This document shows, piece after piece, positions 12,201 through 23,000 of a stretch of DNA of 64,000 nucleotides. The translations under genes were made by a program, and so were the position numbers. Numbering within the stretch: position 1 is the first letter of the stretch; the number at the start of each line of letters is the position of its first letter. Below the pieces are notes generated by a model that was given only the letters and a program-made list of their open reading frames with translations, was not told where the DNA came from and did not search any database. Origin of the DNA: Parus major (Eukaryota; Chordata; Aves; Passeriformes; Paridae); assembly GCF_001522545.3 (NCBI RefSeq), contig NC_031773.1, positions 40,444,434-40,508,433 on the forward strand, written 5' to 3'.

Positions 12201-14693
12201 TCAGCATGAGATAGAGTGTCTAGACCATAAAGATCATTTTATAACTCAAATGCAAAATGGGGAAGTTTAATGCATGCATATTTAGTTATTTACCACATGA
12301 TGTTCAGCAGTGAGAAGCTGATGCTACAGTATATTACCTCCATTCTCAAAGGATTTCTGATCTGTTCTGGGAATACTCTCTATTGATATTCTCCTTTCTG
12401 AACTCTCCTTTTCTTTTCTTGTATTATTAAATCTTGTAGGAATTGTGTTACCATCACCTGGAAAGGCAACAGAATGTTTAGTTGTGTGTAAGCACAGGTA
12501 ATGGCACTGACACTCTCTCCCACCCCTATGAACCAATGATTAGTTTAGTGCAATTTCTCTTAATCTCTCATTTCATAACCTTCTTTCTCATTTATTATTT
12601 GAATCCTATCTAGTGTAACTGATGTCTATCTTTCATGTTCTGTAAGAAAATATCATAATTCATAGACTAAAAAACTATGACTACAAAGTAAAGACCCAGC
12701 TATAAATTACCTACTTATTCATGAGCTTCTCACTACCCATGAATTATATTTATTAATCCTATCTAATTGAATTTATGACATTTTCAGAATGCATATCATT
12801 ATAGTAGCTGAAGCCTCAGAAAACTCAATAGAAAAACTGTTTTTTGGAAACATATCTGTATTTTTCTCTTTATGCATCTAATGATAAACAATGACACTTC
12901 TTAAAGGGTATGTTCACACATTTGTCACTGAGTCTCTCCTCTATAGTTTCATAGAGTCTCTCATCTATGTATTTGTTAGAAATAATTTATCCAAACTAGT
13001 TTAATAACAAACATTTCAAACTTAGAAGGTAGAAGAGAATAATAAATGAAAAACCACAAGAACTGGGGTAAATGTTTAAAAATTTGTATTATTTTATGTT
13101 AGATAGTCCAGAATTCAAAACAAAATGTAACTCTTTTGTTCTTCTCTTTTACAAGACAATTGAAGAAGATATTTAATCGAAATTTAGTTATAGAAAAGTT
13201 TGATTTAACACTACATTTTGACATCAAGACACCCAAGATAGCCAGCAGAGATCATGGAGCACCTCTGGAAAAGTGGCTCATCTCACCCTATAGCACTGCC
13301 TGGTGATTCAATAAAAATGAGATTCACTTGAGCTCTTGTTTCTCTCTATTTTCACCAGACAGCCTAGATGAGAAATTTAAACTACATTCCTAACCTTAGG
13401 ATGGTTAAACTTAAGACTACATAAATCTTTTCCATGAAATTATATGAAATACCTATATTGCATGTGTCAGGAAAGTACAGATTGTGTTAGTAGCCCATTT
13501 CTACCTTTTCCATCCACAACTGATGCAGGACATTCCCACGAGTGTGACTATATATATGGCAAAAAAGAATGAAGTGTTTTTGTAATTTGCTGACAAATAC
13601 AAATATGTGTTTTTTGTAATATTTTATTTTCACTAAACTTAAAAAGTGGGGAGGAAGTGAAAACTATTTAATAGTTTCTCCCTATTACAGCAATTTTAGA
13701 AGTGGTAAATAGAGTCCAAAGAAATCAAAATACTTGCCTTTCTGCAAGTTTTGTTCAGTAGTTTCCAAGGGTAATAACTCATCTTGCCACAGTGAAGACA
13801 CAGTTTTTGTCGATTGGTGTTTGTAAGGGTTCTGAATCCCATAATACTCTCCTATACATGCCCCAAGAGGGGAAAAAATAAAAAGGCCTAAAGTTTACTG
13901 TATTGGAAGTATTGCCTTCAAGGAAAGAATGATTAATTTCATATTTACCAGATTTATAGCATATATCCCTTATTGCTCTTTCCTCTTCAATATCTAAAAC
14001 AGTCTTAGGCATCCAGTTAGAAACATCTGCAGGAAATATTTGTAAAAGATTACAAGATAACTATAAACAGGCTTTCAATAATTCTAAATAATAAAATATG
14101 ATAATGACTTTTATTTTTGTCATTGATTATTTTTGGTTTTGACTGCAACCTGTGCTTTTGGACTGAAAAATTATGATTTAATATTAGGTATTTTCAAGTG
14201 TGATGGGATTGCAGTTAAAACACATTTTAATAAACAAATGTTTGTTAATTTAAAAATATTCAAAAATATCTCAAATATTCATTTTCAAAATAATCTTTCA
14301 TTTATACCCACCAGAGAGTGCTTATCACAAAACCACTGCCCAAACTACTGCCCTGTAATGCCTGTTGGCAGAGCTGATGAAGTGAGTGCTCCAGATCTCT
14401 CTCAGTTAAGGTTATGAAGATTAACAAAGCCCTACTTTCTATATTGTTTAAGTGGCATACTCAGGCTGAAACCAAGTTAGGAAGCACTGACAGGCTGGTC
14501 TACCAGACTGCCTGATAGGCAGTGGGAAAGTGAAAAGTGGGCTGGGGCAGCACAGTAATTTGCTGAATGTATGCCTGAAAGCAGGTCATTCTCTCACTTG
14601 TCACCCTCCAGGAATGTGTCATTTGTTCCATCCCTATGAATGTCTTATCTCTAAGTGAGATACAGTCAGTGGCTTAACTGTAGATATATTAAC

Positions 14694-14749
<56 letters not shown>

Positions 14750-17700
14750 ATATTCAGCTCAGCTAGTGGAGAGTTTTACATCAATTCTCTTTGCTAGATT
14801 TAAGAATAACTTTCTTTAAAAAATAAGACTGCCTACACAGTTTGGTAAATCAGCTGAAAAAATTACGTAAGTTAAAGTCACACAAGCATCTTTTGTAAAA
14901 AAACTTGTGACTTCACCTTTACTGAGGAGTGTATATAGCCCTTGTTCAAACACTTGTTTGCCAGAAAAAAAGTACCTCCTAAACTTGCAATTTCATTCCA
15001 AAATTTTGAATAGTTTTTAACGGCCATTTGAATTGGATCACAAGTGTTAGAAAATACTACCTTGCTCATATCTGGTGACTACCAGTTCCAACATTTTAAG
15101 GATTAGCTGAAAACCAGTTCCAAAAACATTTCAACAACTCTTTTCTAAAAATGTAATGGTTATTCTAACAAATCAGTTGTGAAGTATATTGCAAGAGCTG
15201 ACAAAACCCTTTCAACTTGCTTATAAAAGAAAAAAAAAAAAAACTGTTTACAGTTGTCTTCTTCATCATCATCCTCTTCATCATCCTCTTCATCATCCTC
15301 TTCATCACTGAGGTTTATAATCAGTGGAGGGTGAATTGGTACTAAAAGATTCTCTTGACTTCTGAGTGAGTCCTGACGATGGGCTGGATGCAGAATGCCT
15401 CCTTGGACATCCTGTTTCAATGGGACATCTGCAGACAAGAACATTAGATTTACTTTGTTACAAGGAAACTAAAGTATCACATCCAGGTTGACAGCTCCTC
15501 TGAATGGACATGAGCACTGCTGAATACAGACTTTTGAAAAGAGGAACATTTTCATCACTGCACTATTTAAAAATTTGCAAATATGCTGTATCAATCCCTA
15601 GAGCATCCTCTTCAAAGAATTTAGCAATGCTAAGCATAGGATTGCTCATTTTAAATTTGAATACATTTTGATATCAAACTAAATCTCAGCTTTCATTACT
15701 AGATACAACATGTAGATTTTGTGAGAGAATTTGAAGTTCACAAAAATAATTTACACTTAATCAGAAAAAAAAAAATCAGAAAATATATTATTTTCCTGAG
15801 GAACTTATCTCCACACATAATATTTTCAGCAAAATGGCTTTAGTATTGAGATAATACTTTCCAAGAGCCATTGTATTAATTGACTAAAAAGAAAAATTAT
15901 GAAAGATGGTGTGTCTATGGGTATTGTTCAAGCTGACTACTTGCAACTATACTATTCTGTGTATTATATTAAAAATAAAATAAATTAAATAAATAATAAA
16001 ATAAATTAAAATAAAATAAAAAGTTGGATATATCTTCCAGTCTAAAAGAAAGTGTGGGCATTTTTCAATTATTCCAGTTGTTTTTAATCTTGTGCATCTC
16101 TTGCTTGACTATGAGCAGCATGTGTATCACGTTAAACCTTTTTTTATAACATGGTTGCAAATCAGATTTGTTGTATCTCATGTGAGAGATGTGTGAGATA
16201 CAACACTAACTTGATGGAGCTTTTTCACTGTTCAGAACAGGCTATTTTTAGCTCCAGGTAGAATAAACCAAATAAAACTTAAATTTGTTTAACAAGATTT
16301 TTAAGTGTAAGAATGAAAAAAATAAAAAAAATCACGTTTAGTATTTACAGTGCTATTGTGCTGCACACAGGCTTTGAACTTGTACATATTTCAGTAAAAA
16401 GTAAAAGGGTTTAGTCTGTTTTCTAGCTGTGATTGTCAGACACTGCTCTTACACAGGATACCCTTGCCCACAGTGTCTTTTGGGTAGTCTCTGACTTGCA
16501 CCACAGCCAAAAGCATGCCTGTGCTGTGTAAGTGGGAGCTGTGCTGAAGGCAGCATGGGCACTCAGAAAAACAGGTCTTGTCTTGATCCTGTGTGCTTAG
16601 TTAGGCTCCACATGCCCAGATATGACAGGCTACATTTTCCTGGGGCAATCTCAGGAACACCAGGTTTCACAGTGACTTGCTCTCCTCACTCCTGCTTCTG
16701 ACATCTGTCTTTGTTCTTTGCCCTGGACTCTTATCCTATTTCCAGGTTCCAGCTGTCTACCAGAATTTCTGGTAGCCAAGAGCTCCTCTTAGAAATGGAT
16801 GAGGGAAAAAACACAACTTGTAATGGTGTAGTTTTCCACAAATAAAAGAGTGCTGCTTTATACATTATTACTGTACTTCAGTAACATGTAGCCAATGTTC
16901 AAGCCCAAAAATTTTATTCAAAACAACAAACTGGAAATATACCTGCATAAACAGCTCTGGAATCTCATGTTATCTACAAGGGGCATCTCATCCATACATG
17001 TTGTGCTCTATCAGCAGATACCAGTGTCCCTACAGACCTCCTCCTCCCACCACACACACTACTTTTGATTTCTCTGACCTGCATACTAACCATTTGAACT
17101 ACTAGAGAGATTTAATCTATCAGAAATTCAAATTAAGCAACATTTTTATTCCATGGATCTCAGCAACCTAAATGTGACTTCATCTTTTTTATCACTAAAA
17201 GGTATGAAGATTCATAATTTGACAGCTAAAATAATTCATGTGGAAATCTTATTCAAATTCCTTTCTTTCCCTTAAACTTGCTGGGATAGCAGATCATACC
17301 TGATTGATTTGCCATGGTGCATTTCCTGACCTTACATAAGCGCTGGAAGGGCATTTTTTTTCTATTCCATTACTCTAATGAACAAATTGTCGAGAAAATA
17401 TTTTTACTCACTGTTACTAGGTGGCAAATAAAGTCCATTTATATTACGGGGTTTTCTGTGAAAGAAGTCACAGCTTATCCTCCTACAGCCTACGGGCTCT
17501 GTCTCCCAGAAACAGGAGAACTTGCTGTAGTTTTGCTGCAGGAGAAAACAATTTTCAGGTGTTGTAAATATGACAATCAAAATGGAATAAATAGATCAGT
17601 ATATGCTGTGTGACTGAATATATGACAGTTCACACTGCTATAAACATATGACCAAGATTTTGTGGGACCACATTCTTATAGTTTACAACATTTCAAATTA

Positions 17701-19003
17701 CCTTTTATGACTTTTATCATAAGCTCTAGATACCTCTAAAGTTATTGAGTTAGGTCAAACAGTCTTCGGTGATGTAAAATTGTTTCTAGATTAGAATAAG
17801 GGTAAGACAATCTACTTAGCTTACTGCAGACTTTTCATGAGCTGACAGGAAGGAAAAAAAATCTCTTAAGTCATTTAATTGACATGTCACTGAGTTTACT
17901 TTCTGTACAATGGAAAAATCATATGAATCTCCAATGAAATGTGCTGTACAAGTGCAAATCTTGCACCAGTACTGCCTTAATATTAAAGGACATAAATCTA
18001 TGGAAAAACATGGGGCAAGAAACAAAACCCAGAATGAGTCCCAACAAAAACTGAAAAAAAAATTGGGACCTGATGTTGGCACTGCTTCTATTACACTGCT
18101 CACACCATCTTTCAGATTTAGCTGTTTTTAAAGATGACAAACAAAAACCTAATGGGAATAATACTCTGGCTACATGGATTTGTTTAATGATTATTTCTTT
18201 ACTCATATATATATATACTTATACTGCTGCTGTCCCTCTATTGATCAATATGGCATCAGCTAAAAAGTTTGCACAATATTGCAGAGATAGTACTTTCACA
18301 ACATGAGTCACTTCTTTCAGTCATACATAAAATCATTGTTCTGCATCTCTGTCTTATCAGAGTTTGCAGTTTTTAGCGTCATCTCTGATGATGCAATTCA
18401 CTTATCCTTGTAACTTGAGGTATCTTTCTCAAACACATGATAAACTTATAAGTCCAAAGAGGCAAGTGTTCACGCACTTTACCCTGAATATGGAAACTCA
18501 GATTTACATCCCAGATGTGAATGGCATCCCACCTGAGAACTGTAAATACCAGGTTGGGGGTTATTTTGGAATGAGTTTCTGAGTAACTTTTAAAATGAAA
18601 ACAAGGCCATACTTGAAAATATTGGAATATTTGGAAGCAGTTTTCTCCCAGTTCCAGACATTAACAGCTATGTCTAAGAGCAGCATCTCCAAAAACTTTT
18701 GGACTGTAGTCAGTACAACTGGGCCACCCCCTGAGACACAAAATCCATCTCCCAGGCATTAACACCTAACACCCTGACCCTTAAAAACAGATGGAATAAC
18801 CAAGAGCCCTAAACCCATCCCTGGATTTTTACCAGGTGGAATGTAAGTACTTCTTTGAATTAAAGCTATCAGCAGTCAGGCAAATCATCTTATCCTGAAA
18901 GCAGTTTTCTTTCAAATACCAAACCTTCAGGAGAAATAAAACTCAGTGGATAGTGCAGCTAAAGCAAAAAATAGTTGAATGAAGCATGTGGTACCTTCTC
19001 CAT
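6228..19003 (-). CDS. C12orf50: C12orf50 orthologue (uncharacterised CCCH zinc-finger protein), 12 coding exons
   Basis: The joined exons (listed below) give about 425 residues against about 414 in human. Orthology rests on ordered matches: CFWETEPVGC...RKPRNINGL at the N-terminus, QENLLVPIHPPL, IEEERAIRDICYKSGEYY, RTDQKSFENGGGG and SPAWRKRNP near the C-terminus. Residues Cys11, Cys20, Cys25 and His29 have CCCH spacing (CX8CX4CX3H), related to the first finger of ZC3H11A-type proteins. An acidic tract occupies about residues 86-102. The rest looks disordered and basic. Most exons share phase 1 boundaries, so exons can be skipped without frame loss. The biochemical role is unknown; RNA binding is an inference from the finger. 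The gene lies head to head with RLIG1. Introns hold one SINE, microsatellites and two hairpins; otherwise I see nothing in them. Confidence 0.88.
6882..6973 (-). CDS. C12orf50: C12orf50 coding exon 11
   Basis: Acceptor TTCCTACAG, donor CTCAG/GTAACT. Encodes KYTSGSSNSPAWRKRNPQAK, matching human YNGSAWRKRIP. If the donor is not used, the frame stays open for 44 further codons to a stop at 6750. Confidence 0.88.
7557..7646 (-). CDS. C12orf50: C12orf50 coding exon 10
   Basis: Acceptor CTTTCCAG, donor TATG/GTAATG. Encodes AVPESYGQKSSKQKNQPDNN and RRFWTQTENY. Phase 1 at both ends. Confidence 0.85.
8816..8862. repeat. Perfect 19-bp inverted repeat (hairpin), 9-nt loop
   Basis: TTCATTGCATCCATGAATT at 8816-8834 is exactly complementary to 8844-8862, with loop 8835-8843. 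A few more pairs form beyond the stem after a mismatch. It lies in C12orf50 intron 9. No terminal-repeat transposon structure surrounds it. Confidence 0.85.
9104..9301 (-). CDS. C12orf50: C12orf50 coding exon 9
   Basis: Acceptor CACTTTTAG, donor ACAG/GTGGGT. 198 nt, the longest exon. IKPSYQQRGQSKDVETASLS and the following RYTHLNSPEPRRS align with the human C-terminal third (SYHKNN... LNAPPHRRP). Confidence 0.88.
9544..9651 (-). CDS. C12orf50: C12orf50 coding exon 8
   Basis: Acceptor ATCCCTCAG, donor AAAG/GTATTT. Encodes ETNHTELVKNHHCKEVKENK and on to VVTGK. Similarity to mammals is weak, but phase, spacing and splice sites fit. Confidence 0.82.
10946..11053 (-). CDS. C12orf50: C12orf50 coding exon 7
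   Basis: Acceptor CCTACAG, donor AAAG/GTACTT. Reads GGGGSVMQRNTFVDGNRFEA then LPREKEPITSK, collinear with the human segment after FENGG. 108 nt, phase 1 at both ends. Confidence 0.88.
11906..12047 (-). mobile_element. TguSINE1-like SINE (tRNA-Ile head, CR1-like tail)
   Basis: On the minus strand the head reads GATTAGAGCCTGGTCCTAGT, then ATGCCAAGGATATGGGTTTGATCC, close to tRNA-Ile(AAT) including a mutated B box. Next comes TTAAGAGCTGGACTTGATG and the CR1 terminus GGGACTC/TTCCAACTC... with a TCTGTGACTG tail. This is the songbird SINE architecture. It lies in C12orf50 intron 6. Confidence 0.8.
12338..12457 (-). CDS. C12orf50: C12orf50 coding exon 6
   Basis: Acceptor TTTCCAG, donor GGAG/GTAATA. 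Starts GDGNTIPTRFNN and ends IPRTDQKSFENG, equivalent to human RKPRTDIAAFENG. Confidence 0.9.
13738..13851 (-). CDS. C12orf50: C12orf50 coding exon 5 (GC donor)
   Basis: Begins GEYYGIQNPYKH after acceptor TGTATAG and ends NLQK followed by G. Phase and the human match (LQEGDG) require the break at AAAG/GCAAGT, a non-canonical but consensus GC donor. Confidence 0.85.
13949..14026 (-). CDS. C12orf50: C12orf50 coding exon 4
   Basis: Acceptor CCTGCAG, donor TCTG/GTAAAT. Reads VSNWMPKTVLDIEEERAIRD then ICYKSG, the best conserved block after the finger. 78 nt, phase 1 at both ends. Confidence 0.92.
14693..14749. repeat. (TA)n(TG)n(TA)n microsatellite
   Basis: Compound dinucleotide tract in C12orf50 intron 3: TA units, then about eight TG units, then a long TA run. 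Likely polymorphic. Confidence 0.9.
15252..15428 (-). CDS. C12orf50: C12orf50 coding exon 3 (acidic tract)
   Basis: Acceptor GTCTGCAG, donor AACT/GTAAAC. Contains SQENLLVPIHPPLIINLSDE and then an Asp/Glu run that replaces the shorter Glu run of mammals. The run is coded by an imperfect 12-bp tandem repeat. Confidence 0.9.
15260..15307. repeat. 12-bp tandem repeat coding the acidic tract
   Basis: Units of CTTCATCATCCT (plus strand) repeated about 3.5 times with variants. On the minus strand they encode alternating Glu-Glu-Asp-Asp, so each unit gain or loss changes the protein by four acidic residues without shifting the frame. Confidence 0.8.
15968..16020. repeat. (TAAA)n A-rich simple repeat
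   Basis: Imperfect AAAT/AAATAAAAT units in C12orf50 intron 2, between conserved exons 2 and 3. Confidence 0.8.
16170..16204. repeat. 11-bp perfect hairpin
   Basis: GTTGTATCTCA at 16170-16180 pairs with TGAGATACAAC at 16194-16204 across a 13-nt loop that itself repeats GTGAGAGATGTG. It lies in C12orf50 intron 2. Confidence 0.7.
17412..17535 (-). CDS. C12orf50: C12orf50 coding exon 2 (zinc finger)
   Basis: Acceptor CTCCTGCAG, donor AACA/GTGAGT. Encodes the whole CCCH finger, then KPRNINGLYLPPSN, which is nearly identical to mammals. Starts in phase 0 and ends one base into a codon. Confidence 0.92.
18995..19003 (-). CDS. C12orf50: C12orf50 coding exon 1 (9 nt, start codon)
   Basis: ATG GAG AAG followed by GTACCA donor. 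It is the only nearby start that joins exon 2 in phase 0 to give MEKQNYSKFSCFWE, parallel to the human N-terminus as I recall it. CCACATGG is a strong Kozak context. The call depends on parsimony, since only three codons are involved. Confidence 0.65.
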
Positions 19004-19304
19004 GTGGTTAAACTGTTGAACTGAACGGAGAGCAGTTGTTAGCCAGGATGGAATGTTACATTTTAACAGTTGCCAACTGCTCCTCCAGCTTGGGACATCA
19101 GTATGATGCTGCTACATGACCTGTCCAGGCTGAACATCTTCCTTTCTCTCTATTGCATCCAAGTAAAATACAGAATATCAGATTGTTTCAAAGAGTTGCC
19201 CATTATGGTGCGTTTTTTAATGTGGAATGTAACAAACAATTTAGTGAAGCTCAAATAATACCCAACTTCTTGCTGATGCAACTGTGGTCTTAAAAACAAA
19301 TCTC

Positions 19305-19645
19305 TGATACCACAAGGACACTACAGCCTGTTGGGCAACAGCAGTCAGAGGGAGGAGTGAGAATACGTGTGAGAGAAAGAACCCTCGGACACCAAGGTCA
19401 GGGAAGAAGAAAAGGGAGAAGGTGCTCCAGACGCCGGGACAGAGAGTGTCTCCTGCAGCCCGTGGTGAAGGCCATGGTGAGGCAGCTGTAGCCCTGCAGC
19501 CCATGAAGATCCAAGGTGCAGCAGGGATGGACCTGCAGACTGTGGAGGGCCCCACGCCAGGGCAGGTGGGTGCACCCAAAGGAGGCTGTGACCCCATGAG
19601 AAGCCGGAGCTGGAGCAGGCTCCTGGCAGGACCTATAGACCCAGG
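19305..19645 (+). mobile_element. Fragment of a passerine ERV long terminal repeat
   Basis: Phrases in order match the GC-rich middle of common songbird LTRs as I remember them: GGAGTGAGAATACGTGTGAGA, GGACACCAAGGTCAG, GAAGGTGCTCCAGACGCCGG, GTGAAGGCCATGGTGAGGCA, TGGAGCAGGCTCCTGGCAGG. Neither the TGT start nor the ACA end is present, so it is truncated on both sides. It carries no viral coding region. It sits inside the C12orf50/RLIG1 promoter interval. Confidence 0.7.
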
Positions 19646-19753
19646 AGTCTACAGGAGTCTGCTCTCGCAGGAACCGGAGCTGGGGAAAGCGCAGCTGCCC
19701 CCGGTCGGGCTGGGCCGGGCCGGCCGAGCGGATCCGCCGAGTCGCAGGGCCTG

Positions 19754-19943
19754 NNNNNNNNNNNNNNNNNNNNNNNNNNNNNNNNNNNNNNNNNNNNNNN
19801 NNNNNNNNNNNNNNNNNNNNNNNNNNNNNNNNNNNNNNNNNNNNNNNNNNNNNNNNNNNNNNNNNNNNNNNNNNNNNNNNNNNNNNNNNNNNNNNNNNNN
19901 NNNNNNNNNNNNNNNNNNNNNNNNNNNNNNNNNNNNNNNNNNN
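19754..19943. other. Assembly gap (190 N)
   Basis: A run of N placed ten bases before the RLIG1 start codon in very GC-rich sequence, where sequencing often fails. The RLIG1 5' UTR and core promoter are partly hidden. The gap length may be nominal. Confidence 0.99.
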
Positions 19944-19953
19944 GGCCGGGGCC

Positions 19954-20043
19954 ATGAGGCGGCGGGGCGCGGTGCAGCGCAAGGTGCCGTGTCTGTTCGT
20001 CACCGAGGTGAAGGACGAGCCCTCGGCCAAGCGGGAGCGACAG
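19954..20043 (+). CDS. RLIG1: RLIG1 coding exon 1
   Basis: Start ATG in GGGGCCATGAGG. Encodes [20 protein letters not shown] and ten more residues. Donor CAG/GTGGCT, phase 0. The start agrees with the human N-terminus (QRKMPCVFVTEVK). Confidence 0.93.
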
Positions 20044-23000
20044 GTGGCTGGGGCAGTACCGGGACGGGAGGACGGGGGGCAGGCAGGTGGGGATGGGCCC
20101 GAGCCCAGGGAAAGTCGCTGGGCCGCGGCGTGGAGCAGCACGGACCGTGTCAGAGCCCCCGGCCACAGCCGAGTGGCGAGAAGGGTTGGCTGTAGATTTA
20201 AGGGAAGCTCACGGGAGAGGTTTGCGTAGGGTTCTCCCGCTGGAATGCAGCGAAGAAGGGCCGTCTGAGTGCCGTATCAGCTCAGCCCCACGCTTTTCCT
20301 GGCGAGTGCATACAGGTGTTCACCCTGATGCTGTGTTTGCTTTTTCTCAGTGAGGGCCACTGCAGCATGACCGTACAGGAAGCCTGTGCCTGTGTGAAAC
20401 CATCCTGCCATTCCCGCCTGTGAGCCTCGTAGGAGGAAAAATTAGCTTGTATCCCCCACCTCCTTTTTTTTTTTTTATTTTGAATATCAGGCTTATGACA
20501 GAAAAAAAATGAGGCTGTGAGATGTGTTAGTTTATGGAAGCTTATAGGAGTGGTTCTGTTGCCCTGTTTAGAGTGGAAAGCAAAATCATCTGTAAGTAAT
20601 AATCAAAAATGGGAAAGAGGAAGAGACTTCACAAACAGATTGACCTGGTTCTTCTGTCTTAGAATACTTTGCAAACTATCAGGTTTTGAAGAAACTATTA
20701 GAAATCAGCTCTATAATGTGTAATACTTAAAGAGCTAGATTTAGAGAGGCCAACTATAAGGAGCAAGAATCTGTATGGCAGCAAGGCAGTAACGTAGCTA
20801 CTTGTCTTCTTTTCAGCCATTTAAAGTTTTGGCAACTGACACTATAACTGGAAAGGCATTAGAGGCAGATGTACACAATGCAGTTCCTACTGAAAAGGTG
20901 GATGGAACCTGCTGTTATGTAACAACATATAAAGGTAATCAGAAGACCCATTTGCAGATTTCTCATGCTGACTAGAACTTGTTTTTCTTAGTTTTTACTT
21001 TTTTGTATGATTTATTTACAACTCTTGTTGTAATATTCAGTGAGTTCAAGTGTCATTAAGCATCTTCACCACAAAGTAATAGTTACCAAAGACTTAGAAG
21101 GTGTTTCTAGAGTTGTTCTAGCATTTACTCTCTAAAATACTTGAAGTGTGATTTAAGTGAATATGAACATCCAGGAACTATTCCAGTTTTTAAACTTCCT
21201 ATTAGTAAGTCTTCCTTGCAAACTGGGTCAGGTATAATAGAGTATCTAATTTCTTTGGTGAAGATGTATAGAAGTACAGAGGTTGGGAGGAAATGAGAAG
21301 ACTGTGATTCATTGACTCACTGGGGCTCGTGCCTTCACCTGCATTGTAAGGAAGCTCTGTATTATGCTAGGCAAGACTGTACATAGAATCTAAAATGGAC
21401 TTGAAAATTCACATAGTGTACTTTGAATTTAAATAGTGGCTTTGCTGATAAAATTTCTTTAGTGGCAAATGGGAATTCCTATCTTTCCTGTTATGTAGTT
21501 GATTTCAGTACTTTGCAGGATATGGTCACCTCAGTAAAATGCTGGTTTTATCTTTGGAAACTCCTAGGACAACCCTACCTATGGGCCAGGTTGGATCGAA
21601 AACCCACCAAACAAGGTGAAAAAAGGTTTAAACGATTCTTGTATTCATTGGAAGATTGCAAAGGTTAGTGAAGATTTCTTTCTTTCTTTCTTTTTGACAA
21701 TATAAGTTAGCCAGTTAGAAAAACAACTAGGCTAACATGGGAAATATCAGTGATCCTTGTTCCAGTTGTTTTAACCTCACCCTTTACATTGAAAAACTTT
21801 AAACTGGAATAGGTAGCTAATTTTTTAATCTTAATTTTTGAACCTGTGAATCTTAAATTTTGAACCTTTGAATTTCTTAAAGGCTGAACGATCTTTAAAC
21901 TACCCTAATTGTAGACCACTTGAGTGTGACAGATGGTGTTTGTACAAAGTAACTGGGATTACTGTCTATAAAACAAGGTTTAAATCAGTGGTATTTTGAT
22001 AATTGCATTGAAAGACAACAAAGCAAAGTTGGTTAACAGTTCACCAAAAACAAAGTATTACATTTATATGTCTAGAATTTGTCTGGAATATTGAAGAGGA
22101 TTTCAAGCCTGTTCCAGATACCTGGATTCCAGCAAAGGACATAGAGTTCTCTAATGGCAATCCTTTGCCTGATGAAAATGGACATATGCCAGGTACCTAT
22201 GATGCAGCACAGGTAAAACTGGGGAAAGGTGTGTGTGAATTTCTGAAGTGAATTAGAATTAGTTCCAGAGTTAAAAGTAGTATTTAACATATTCAGAAAA
22301 AAAAAATTGGAACATCATTCGTTGACTATCCAGAAAGGCTTTGTTCTTCTGACACATGGAAATAATTGCAGTTTGCTGTACAAACTCACAGGCTTTCAGC
22401 TGAAGGCATAATTGGCACATTTGCATTCTTCTGAGATACAGCAGTTTTTCTTTTTACTCTTTCTGTTTGTACTTAACTGTAGGTTGTTTTTTTAATGCAT
22501 GTAAAAGCTTCTAGTATTTACTTTGGTAAAATGTAGTGTTTTCTCATAGGTTGGGTGCCCGTGGAGAAGAATAGTAAGCAGTATTGCTGGCACTCATCTG
22601 TTGTAAATTATGAGGCAGGAATAGCACTGGTATTGAAACACCATGCTGACCCAGGGCTTCTGGAAATCAGTCCCGTGCCTTTATCAGAAATTTTAGAACA
22701 AACATTGGAGCTTATTGGGACTAATATCAATGCAAATCCATATGGTAAGTTTATATGGTCTGTTCTTAAATACTTTTTTTCTTTAGTGGTATTTTTGAGT
22801 GAAATCAGTGCATTTTCTTTGTGTAAGTTTCTTAAAAGAGTTTTCCAGTAGCAACCTTCATAGAAAGGAGATAAAGGGCTGGCTGAAGGAACTCTCACCC
22901 AAAAATACTCAGTTTAGAAAGCTGAGTTATCATGGGACTAATTACGTCAATTAAATCTCAGTTACTATAAAAATGCATTGCTTTGGTCTTTCAGAAGTAT

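Larger units (their letters stand above)
19004..19953. promoter_or_regulatory. Divergent promoter region between C12orf50 and RLIG1
   Basis: The start codons of the two genes face away from each other 950 bases apart. The proximal side of RLIG1 (from about 19646, and past the start to about 20110) is CpG-dense with no TATA box visible, typical of a vertebrate CpG-island promoter that could fire both ways. Part is unsequenced (19754-19943). First noncoding exons cannot be placed. Confidence 0.65.

Noticed and set aside
19398..20195. Open frames running through the N gap on both strands
   Set aside because: The N run is read as unknown residues, which artificially joins LTR fragment, promoter and RLIG1 exon 1 sequence.
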